A stretch of 39,403 nucleotides of DNA from NCBI GenBank assembly GCA_029883975.1, contig JAOUIL010000023.1:1-39403 (forward strand), read 5' to 3'. Under the pieces are notes generated by a model. It saw only the letters and a program-made list of their open reading frames with translations. It made no database searches and was not told the DNA's origin. Shown here piece after piece: positions 33,193 to 39,403 of this stretch. How positions within the stretch are numbered: the stretch's first letter is position 1; each line of letters begins with the position of its first letter. A program made the position numbers and the translations under genes. This stretch comes from Betaproteobacteria bacterium (GTDB lineage Bacteria > Pseudomonadota > Gammaproteobacteria > Burkholderiales > SG8-39).

Positions 33193-33584
33193 TGCGGGAT
33201 GCCCGCTTCCTCGTAGACCTCGCCGACCGCCTCGAACCCATGCTTGCGATAGAACGCCAGCGCGTGCGTCTGCGCGGATAGCACCGCTTCCCGGAAGCCG
33301 AGGCGCCTGGCCTCCTCGACCAGCCGCTCCAGCATCGCGCTGCCGACGCCGCTGGCCCGCGCCTCGCGCAACACCGCCATGCGACCGATGTGCCCGTCGG
33401 GCAGCAGCCGGCCGGTGCCGACCGCCGCGCCGTCGACGAACGCCAGCGCGTGCACGCTCGCGGCGTCCCTGTCGTCCATCTCGATCTCCGGCGGAACGCG
33501 CTGCTCCTCGACGAATACCGTCGTGCGGATGCGCGAGGCAATGTCACGCGCGTCGTGCCAGTCGCACAAGTCGATGCGCAGCAT
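33162..33584 (-). CDS. GNAT family N-acetyltransferase
   Basis: 140 residues. Acetyl-CoA motif A reads IGRMAVLREARASGVGSAMLERLVEEA, here with the R/Q-x-x-G-x-G/A-like loop ARASGVGSA. Motif B is THALAFYRKHGFEAVGEVYEEAGIPHQEM, close to the ElaA/YjcF-type subgroup. The acceptor substrate is unknown. The ATG at 33584 lies 8 nt from a minus-strand TATACT, so the mRNA is probably leaderless. It is divergent from the aldolase/SDR gene with only 23 bp between start codons. Confidence 0.9.
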   Translation of the reverse strand: MLRIDLCDWHDARDIASRIRTTVFVEEQRVPPEIEMDDRDAASVHALAFVDGAAVGTGRLLPDGHIGRMAVLREARASGVGSAMLERLVEEARRLGFREAVLSAQTHALAFYRKHGFEAVGEVYEEAGIPHQEMRRTLKS

Positions 33585-33592
33585 GGCGCGAA

Positions 33593-33600
33593 AGTATAAT
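33593..33600. promoter_or_regulatory. Interlocked -10 boxes for GNAT and aldolase/SDR genes
   Basis: The plus strand has TATAAT (33595-33600), 7 nt before ATG 33608. The minus strand has TATACT (33593-33598), 8 nt before the GNAT ATG. The boxes share four base pairs in a 23-bp gap. Both transcripts would be leaderless, and only one promoter can be open at once. Confidence 0.55.
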
Positions 33601-33607
33601 TCGGCGC

Positions 33608-35578
33608 ATGAAAAGCCTGTGGAACGACGCCGAGGCCGCGCAGCTCTCCGGCCCGCTCGGCCCGCGCGTCTATACCTCGCGCCTGCTGGGGCGCGACAAG
33701 TCGCTGGTGCTGCACGGCGGCGGCAACACCTCGGTCAAGCTGCGCGAGAAGAACCTGTTCGGCGAAGACGAGGACGTGCTCTACGTGAAGGGCAGCGGCT
33801 GGGATCTCGAAACGATCGAGGCGCAGGGCTTCGCGCCGGTGAAGCTCGACTACGTGCGGCGCCTGGCGTCGCTGCCCGCGCTCTCCGACCCGCAGATGGT
33901 GAACGAGCTCGCCACGCACACGCTGCGTGCCGGCGCGCCGGCGCCGTCCATCGAAACGATCCTGCACGCGATCCTGCCGCACAAGTATGTGGACCACACG
34001 CACGCGGACGCCGTGCTTTCGGTGTCGAACTCGCCCGACGGCGAGAAGCGCATCCGCGACATCTACGGCGAGCGGGCGGTGGTGATCCCGTACCTCATGG
34101 CCGGCTTCGACCTTGCGGCCTACTGCGCGCGCGAGTTCCCGAAGCAGGCCACCCGGGGCACTGTCGGCATGGTGCTGCTGTCGCACGGCGTGTTTTCCTT
34201 CGCCGGGGACGCGCGCGAGTCCTACGAGCTGATGATCGAGCTGGTGTCCTTGGCGGAGAAGTACCTTGCCGCGCAGAAGGCCTGGAGCATCGGCCTGCCG
34301 CCCTCCCCTGCCCCCGCGTTCAAGCGCGAGGAGGCGGCAAAGCTGCGGCACGAGGTGTCGCGCGCCGCGGGCTTCCCGCTGCTCTGCCTGTGCAACGATT
34401 CGCCGCGCTTCCTCGGCTTTGCACGCCATCCGCAGGTCGGACGCATCTCGCAGCGCGGCCCGGCCACGCCCGACCACGTGATCCGCACCAAGCCGCTGCC
34501 GATGCTCGGGCGCGACGTCGCGGCCTTCGGCAAGGCGTACCGCGACTATTTCGAGACGAACGCGAAGCACGCGAAGGAGCCCAAGACCATCCTCGATCCC
34601 GCGCCGCGCATGGCGCTCGACCCCGAGCTGGGGCTCGCCGCGTTCGGCCGCAGCGCCAAGGACACGCGCATCGTAGAGGATCTCTACGAGCACACCGTGG
34701 AGGTGATCTTGCGCGCCGAGGCGCTCGGCGGCTGGCAGGCGCTCGAGGCAAAGCACATTTTCGACATCGAGTACTGGGATCTCGAGCAGGCGAAGCTGAA
34801 GAAGGGCGGCAGCGCGCCCGCCTTCGCCGGCGAGGTGGCGCTGGTGACGGGCGCGGCCTCGGGCATCGGCAAGGCCTGCGCGGAGGCGTTCCTCAAGCGT
34901 GGCGCGGCGGTGGTCGGTCTCGACCGCAACCCGGCGATCGAGACGCTCTTCAAGCGCCCGGACTACCTCGGCGTGGTCTGCGACCTGACCAGCGCGGCCG
35001 CGATCAGCGTCGCCATGGACGCGGCGGTGAAGCGCTTCGGCGGCGTGGACATGCTGGTGTTGAACGCCGGCATCTTCCCCTCCTCTGCTCCGGTGCAGAG
35101 CATCGCGAGCGACGCTTGGCGCAGCGCGATGACTGTGAACGTCGAGGCGAGCCTACTGGTCATGCAGGCCGCGCACCCGCTGCTCAAGCTCGCGCCCCGC
35201 GGCGGGCGCGTCGTCGTGATCGGGTCGAGGAACGTGCCTGCGCCCGGACCCGGGGCGGCCGCCTACTCCGCCTCCAAGGCGGCGCTGAACCAGCTGGCGC
35301 GCGTGGCAGCGCTCGAATGGGCGAAGGACGGCATCCGCATCAACACGATCCACCCCGACTCGGTATACGACACGGCGCTCTGGACCGAAGAGGTGCTCGC
35401 CTCGCGCGCCAAGGCCTACAGCATGACCGTAGAGCAATACAAGAAGAGAAACCTCCTGAAGACCGAGGTGGCCTCGAAGGACGTCGCCGAGATGGCCGCC
35501 GAGATGTGTGGCGCGCTTTTCGCCAAGACCACCGCAGCGCAGGTGCCGGTGGACGGCGGCACCGAGAAGCTCGTGTGA
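33608..35578 (+). CDS. Bifunctional class II aldolase / short-chain dehydrogenase
   Basis: 656 residues, two domains. Class II aldolase domain at about 1-390: HGGGNTSVK, Glu116, His130 and His132 (HTHAD), His193 (LLSHGVFSFA) as probable metal and catalytic groups. SDR domain at about 405-656: TGAASGIG (414-421), NAG, Ser540, Tyr553, Lys557 (YSASK). The fusion resembles the rhamnulose-1-phosphate aldolase/lactaldehyde dehydrogenase type. However, the next gene is mtnA, overlapping by 4 nt (GTGA), and no rhamnose genes are near. A role splitting a 1-phospho-ribulose to DHAP plus an aldehyde is therefore likely; the dehydrogenase domain could process the aldehyde. Confidence 0.92.
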   Translation: MKSLWNDAEAAQLSGPLGPRVYTSRLLGRDKSLVLHGGGNTSVKLREKNLFGEDEDVLYVKGSGWDLETIEAQGFAPVKLDYVRRLASLPALSDPQMVNELATHTLRAGAPAPSIETILHAILPHKYVDHTHADAVLSVSNSPDGEKRIRDIYGERAVVIPYLMAGFDLAAYCAREFPKQATRGTVGMVLLSHGVFSFAGDARESYELMIELVSLAEKYLAAQKAWSIGLPPSPAPAFKREEAAKLRHEVSRAAGFPLLCLCNDSPRFLGFARHPQVGRISQRGPATPDHVIRTKPLPMLGRDVAAFGKAYRDYFETNAKHAKEPKTILDPAPRMALDPELGLAAFGRSAKDTRIVEDLYEHTVEVILRAEALGGWQALEAKHIFDIEYWDLEQAKLKKGGSAPAFAGEVALVTGAASGIGKACAEAFLKRGAAVVGLDRNPAIETLFKRPDYLGVVCDLTSAAAISVAMDAAVKRFGGVDMLVLNAGIFPSSAPVQSIASDAWRSAMTVNVEASLLVMQAAHPLLKLAPRGGRVVVIGSRNVPAPGPGAAAYSASKAALNQLARVAALEWAKDGIRINTIHPDSVYDTALWTEEVLASRAKAYSMTVEQYKKRNLLKTEVASKDVAEMAAEMCGALFAKTTAAQVPVDGGTEKLV

Positions 35579-36506
35579 CGGTCGAGGCGCTGCGCTGGAA
35601 GGGCGACGCGCTCGAGCTGCTCGATCAGCGCCTGTTGCCCGACCGGATCGTCTACGTCACCTGCCGCACTGCCGCCGAGGTGGCCACGGCCATCCACGAC
35701 ATGGTGGTGCGCGGCGCGCCAGCGATCGGTTGCGCGGCCGCTTTCGGCATCGCGCTCGAGCCGAAGGAAGCGTCTTATGCAGTGCTGGCGCAGAGCCGGC
35801 CCACGGCGGTGAACCTATTCTGGGCGCTCGAGCGCATGCGCCGCGCCCGCGACAAGCGGGCGGAGGCCGAAGCCATCTTCACCGAGGACCTCGCGGTGTG
35901 TCGCGCGATCGGCGCCAACGGCGCGCAGCTGATCCCGCAGGGCGCGCGCATCCTTACCTACTGCAATACCGGCGCGCTGGCGACGGCGGGGCACGGGACG
36001 GCGCTCGGCGTGGTGCGCTCGGCGCGCGACAAGGGGATCTCCGTGATCGCCTGCGAGACGCGGCCCTTCCTGCAGGGGGCCCGCCTGACCGCTTGGGAGT
36101 GCATGCAGGAAGGCATCCCCTGCACGCTGGTCACCGACAACATGGCCGGCCACCTGATGAGCCGCAAGGAAGTGGACCTGGTCATCGTCGGCGCGGACCG
36201 CATCGCGGCCAACGGCGACACGGCAAACAAGATCGGCACCTACACGCTTGCCGTACTCGCCAGGCGCCATGGGCTGCCGTTCTACGTCGCGGCGCCGCTT
36301 TCGACCTTCGACGCGAAGATCGCCGACGGCTCGCGCGTCCCGATCGAGGAGCGCCCCGCGGACGAAGTGACGGGTTATCGCGGCGCGCGCTGGGCGCCGC
36401 AGGGCGTCGCGGTCAGGAACCCCGCCTTCGACGTTACGCCCGCCGAGCTCATCACCGCGATCATCTGCGAGAAGGCGGTGATCGAGGCGCCCACCCGCGA
36501 GCGGCT

Positions 36507-36534
<28 letters not shown>
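35575..36534 (+). CDS. mtnA: S-methyl-5-thioribose-1-phosphate isomerase MtnA (or 5-deoxyribose-1-P isomerase)
   Basis: 319 residues. It isomerises methylthioribose 1-phosphate to the ribulose form. Conserved: MVVRGAPAIG (residues 43-52), YCNTGALATAGHGTALG, Cys160 in ACETRP, Asp208 in GADRI, and GDTANKIGTY. GTG 35575 overlaps the aldolase/SDR stop. The rest of the classic methionine salvage set (mtnBCDEK) is not in the window, and the partner is an aldolase, which fits the DHAP shunt rather than the full salvage pathway. The 3' end overlaps the convergent L,D-transpeptidase gene by 28 nt. Confidence 0.93.
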
Positions 36535-37435
<901 letters not shown>

Positions 37436-37467
37436 TTACCATTGGCGCACTCGCGCCGGAATCCGCC

Positions 37468-38547
37468 ATGCCGCCCGACTTCAAGCACGACCTCGCGCGC
37501 ACCGTCCTCGCGGTGCTGTTCCTCTTCGGCCTGATCGCCGCCTCGCTCTGGATCCTGCGGCCGTTCCTCGCCGCGATCATCTGGGCGACCATGATCGTCG
37601 TGTCGACGTGGTCGGTCATGCTCGCCGTCCAGCGCCGGCTGTGGGGCAAACGGGTGCTGGCGGTGTCGGTGATGACGGTTGCCCTGCTGCTGATCTTCGT
37701 GGCGCCGTTCTCGGCCGCCATCGGCACGCTCGTCGCCAACGCCGACGAGATCGCCGGATGGGTGAAGGGCCTGGCGGAGGTGAGGTTGCCGCCGCCTCCG
37801 GACATCGTCGAGAAGATTCCCGTCGTGGGCGAAAAGACCGCGGCGCTGTGGCGCGATTACGCCACGAAGGGGTTCGCCGAGCTCGCCCAGGCGGTCGCGC
37901 CCTACGCCGGCAGGGTCACGCGCTGGTTCGCCGCCGAAGTCGGGGGCTTCGGGCTGGTGAGCCTGCAGTTCCTGCTGACGGTCATCGTCAGCGCCATCCT
38001 GTACGCCAACGGGGAGGACGCCGCGCAGTGGGTGCGCCGCTTCGGCCGGCGCCTGGCGGGCGAACGCGGCGACCGCGTCGTGCTGCTCGCCGGGCAGGCG
38101 ATCCGCGGCGTGGCGATCGGCGTGGTGGTGACCGCGCTGGTGCAGTCGCTGCTCGGTGGCATCGGCCTCGTCGTGGCGGGCGTTCCCTTCGCGGCGGTGC
38201 TCACGGCGATCATGTTCATGCTCGCGCTCGCCCAGATCGGCGCGGTGCCGGTGCTGGTGTGCGCCCTCGCCTGGCTGTGGTGGAAGGACGCCACCGCGTG
38301 GTTCTTCGCGCTGCTCGTGTGGACCGTGATCGTCGGCAGCCTGGACAACGTCCTGCGCCCGATCCTGATCCGCAAGGGCGCCGACCTGCCGCTGCTGCTG
38401 ATCTTCGCCGGCGTCATCGGCGGCCTGTTCGCCTTCGGGCTGCTCGGCCTGTTCGTCGGGCCCGTGATCCTGGCAGTGTCGTACACCCTGCTCGACGCCT
38501 GGGTGGCCGAGGCGCCCGCGGAAAAGGACGCCGTCGATCGCGGCTGA
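37468..38547 (+). CDS. AI-2E family transporter (YdiK-like)
   Basis: 359 residues with about eight membrane spans: two at about 12-50, one near 68-88, then a soluble region (VRLPPPPDIVEKIPVVGEK), and the C-terminal group including LVQSLLGGIGLVVAGVPFAAVLTAIMF split around residue 225-250 and GSLDNVLRPILIRKG, the AI-2E signature. The family includes the TqsA AI-2 exporter and Na+/H+ antiporters; the YdiK-like subgroup has no assigned substrate. It is transcribed away from tadA and ends just before the guaA 3' fragment. Confidence 0.92.
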   Translation: MPPDFKHDLARTVLAVLFLFGLIAASLWILRPFLAAIIWATMIVVSTWSVMLAVQRRLWGKRVLAVSVMTVALLLIFVAPFSAAIGTLVANADEIAGWVKGLAEVRLPPPPDIVEKIPVVGEKTAALWRDYATKGFAELAQAVAPYAGRVTRWFAAEVGGFGLVSLQFLLTVIVSAILYANGEDAAQWVRRFGRRLAGERGDRVVLLAGQAIRGVAIGVVVTALVQSLLGGIGLVVAGVPFAAVLTAIMFMLALAQIGAVPVLVCALAWLWWKDATAWFFALLVWTVIVGSLDNVLRPILIRKGADLPLLLIFAGVIGGLFAFGLLGLFVGPVILAVSYTLLDAWVAEAPAEKDAVDRG

Positions 38548-38554
38548 GCGCCGC

Positions 38555-38569
38555 CTACTCCCACTCAAT
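38555..38569 (-). other. Isolated guaA 3' end (probable attachment-site copy)
   Basis: On the minus strand this reads ATTGAGTGGGAGTAG, coding Ile-Glu-Trp-Glu-stop, the near-universal C-terminus of GMP synthetase GuaA. The codons before it do not resemble GuaA. The 3' end of guaA is a known integration target for genomic islands with tyrosine recombinases, which rebuild guaA and leave the displaced end at the far side of the element. Confidence 0.6.
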
Positions 38570-38584
38570 CATCAACGAGACCTC

Positions 38585-38732
38585 TAAGCTGTTGATTCGT
38601 AAGGCACTCGCCGCTGCCTCGCAGACTTTTACCGTCATTCTTACCGTCAACCTGTCAGGGGTCAGCATTGGCGCGGGTTTCCGGCCCGTTCGGCGAAAGT
38701 TGACCTTTCGAGATCTATCGACATCTATCGAC
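38585..38732. repeat. Repeat set copy 1
   Basis: Contains, in order, TAAGCTGTTG (38585-38594), TTTTACCGTCA (38627-38637), a second TTACCGTCA 12 bp further on (38641-38649), an inverted CGAAAG/CTTTCG pair (38694-38710) and CGAGATCTATCGAC (38709-38722) followed by a tandem second ATCTATCGAC (38723-38732). The same three main motifs return in the same order at 38814-38909. Confidence 0.75.
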
Positions 38733-38813
38733 TCCCGCGACGACCGCCAACGCCATCGGCTCGCGACCGTGTCGGCTGCGGAAGCGTCCAAGAAGCGCCG
38801 GCATCAAACACCT

Positions 38814-38909
38814 TAAGCTGTTGTCCTGACTCAAATTTTCGCCCATTATTTTACCGTCACGATGCCGGACGAGCGGTGAAGTGGAGAGTCTCCATCGAGA
38901 TCTATCGAC
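38814..38909. repeat. Repeat set copy 2
   Basis: Has TAAGCTGTTG (38814-38823), TTTTACCGTCA (38849-38859) and CGAGATCTATCGAC (38896-38909), each identical to copy 1 and in the same order, with unrelated DNA and shorter spacing between them. This looks like a set of protein-binding sites, for instance for an integrase or excisionase, rather than a simple duplication. Confidence 0.75.
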
Positions 38910-38920
38910 TTTCACCGCTC
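38871..38920. repeat. 10-bp perfect inverted repeat around repeat motif
   Basis: GAGCGGTGAA (38871-38880) and TTCACCGCTC (38911-38920) are exact reverse complements enclosing 30 nt that include CGAGATCTATCGAC. Inside, GGAGA and TCTCC can pair as well. A 50-nt structured site of this kind could be an attachment or regulatory site. Confidence 0.55.
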
Positions 38921-39033
38921 TCGGCGAACGATCTGCCGGCGCCAGACGACCCTGCGTAGCGAAGCATGGCATGCGGCCGCCCTGCCCCGACGCGCAGCAG
39001 TGACTCTTCTGCGAAACAGGCGAGCACACCATC

Positions 39034-39387
39034 TCAAGCGGCCGCCAGGATCCGGAACTCGGTCGCCTTCACGACCGGCCTGACGTGGGTCCTTTCTCGT
39101 TGAAGTTCCACCAGCCCGTAGCGCGACATCGTCTTCAAGGTGCGCGACAGATTCCCCGGTTGCCGGCCCGTGGCCTTGGCCAGCGCCGCCATGGAATCGG
39201 GGTTGGTCTCCCGGATTACCTTCAGCAGCGCGCGGTTCTGATCGCTCAACACTTCGGCCAGCGACTTCATGGACGTGAACCAGATCCTTTGCTCGCCCGG
39301 CTTGGGCTTGCACTCGACCTTGGCGATGGCGATCGCCCTCGCCCGGATTTGCTCCTGGGGCATCACGCCGATGACGATGGTCTTCAT
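39034..39387 (-). CDS. TumA / HVO_A0114-type antitoxin DNA-binding protein
   Basis: 117 residues. The N-terminal part (MKTIVIGVMPQEQIRARAIAIAKVE, then KPKPGEQRIWFTSMKSLAEVLSDQNRALL) and the winged helix-turn-helix (SMAALAKATGRQPGNLSRTLKTMSRYGLVEL) match the HVO_A0114-like putative DNA-binding family, which includes the TumA antitoxin. Its usual partner, the TumE toxin, is encoded just upstream on the same strand; that position lies past the right end of the window. AAGGA is 9 nt before ATG 39387. It lies inside the suspected integrated element. Confidence 0.8.
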   Translation of the reverse strand: MKTIVIGVMPQEQIRARAIAIAKVECKPKPGEQRIWFTSMKSLAEVLSDQNRALLKVIRETNPDSMAALAKATGRQPGNLSRTLKTMSRYGLVELQRERTHVRPVVKATEFRILAAA

Positions 39388-39403
39388 TGCTGCGCTTCCT
39401 TGA

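Larger units (their letters stand above)
38548..39033. other. Non-coding region with repeats at a probable island edge
   Basis: No convincing gene was found in these 486 bp on either strand; the open frames present have no recognisable protein pattern. It holds a fragment of the guaA 3' end, two ordered sets of short repeats and a long inverted repeat (listed separately). The base composition is less GC-rich in places than the flanking genes. Confidence 0.7.

Noticed and set aside
33608-35578. Aldolase/SDR fusion as a rhamnose catabolism gene
   Set aside because: The domain build allows it, but no rhamnose isomerase, kinase, transporter or regulator is near, while mtnA is translationally coupled. 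It is kept only as an alternative.
38555-38791. Minus-strand open frame ending in IEWE
   Set aside because: Only the last few codons resemble GuaA. The rest crosses the repeat motifs and has no protein pattern, so it is an attachment-site remnant rather than a gene.
38585-38920. Repeats as a CRISPR array
   Set aside because: The motifs are 10-14 bp, in mixed order classes with unequal spacing; there is no regular repeat-spacer pattern and no cas gene. No CRISPR was seen elsewhere in the window.
38715-39032. Minus-strand open frame of 105 codons downstream of the antitoxin gene
   Set aside because: No domain pattern, no good start signal, and it covers repeat motifs and the inverted repeat.

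Overview
The window is about 39.4 kb of high-GC DNA from a proteobacterial chromosome. Gene order and protein types point to a betaproteobacterium: fabD-fabG-acpP-fabF, then rpoE-rseA-rseB-mucD, then lepA-lepB-DUF4845-rnc-era-recO-pdxJ-acpS-nagZ, with DUF4936 and a leaderless tadA elsewhere. I cannot name the species. Genes are tightly packed, often with 4-nt start/stop overlaps. The only stretch over 300 bp without a gene is 38548-39033.

Layout. 1-2819: fatty acid synthesis (end of fabD, fabG, acpP, fabF). 2825-7205: YgfX-like protein and the sigma-E envelope-stress operon (rpoE, rseA, rseB, mucD/degQ), ending in a small glutaredoxin-like gene with no standard start codon. 7251-14663: a long housekeeping run (lepA to nagZ). 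14664-17969: efp on the minus strand, then uvrC-pgsA and tRNA-Gly, tRNA-Cys and tRNA-Leu, the same order as E. coli uvrC-pgsA-glyW-cysT-leuZ. 17972-22864: a probable partner-switching signalling module made of an RsbW-like kinase, FecR, an OmpA-domain protein, a CHASE2-SpoIIE phosphatase, a metallo-beta-lactamase-fold hydrolase and a STAS protein. 22933-28177: a catabolic cluster of a 2-keto-4-pentenoate-hydratase-like enzyme facing an operon of NicX-like dioxygenase, alpha/beta hydrolase, acyl-CoA dehydrogenase and acyl-CoA ligase. 28207-37393: DUF1178, holB-tmk-mltG, ygfZ-DUF4936-NRDE, GNAT, an aldolase/SDR fusion coupled to mtnA, an L,D-transpeptidase and tadA. 37468-38547: AI-2E-type transporter.

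The right end looks like the edge of an integrated element. A minus-strand copy of the last codons of guaA (Ile-Glu-Trp-Glu-stop) sits alone at 38555-38569. Next to it is about 480 bp of non-coding DNA carrying ordered repeats, then a TumA/HVO_A0114-type antitoxin whose expected toxin partner would lie beyond the window.

Three features recur. First, several genes have a near-consensus -10 box (TAGAAT, TATAAT or TACAAT) ending only 7-9 nt before the start codon, which predicts leaderless mRNAs (uvrC, hydratase, DUF1178, aldolase/SDR, GNAT, tadA). Second, at least three genes (lepB, the CHASE2 phosphatase, the acyl-CoA ligase) have no ATG, GTG or TTG at a sensible place but have a CTG behind a Shine-Dalgarno-like sequence at the stop codon of the gene upstream. 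Third, many neighbours converge with overlapping 3' ends. The most interesting functional proposals are a dihydroxyacetone-phosphate shunt for S-adenosylmethionine by-products (mtnA with the aldolase/SDR), the partner-switching module, and the guaA-associated island edge.
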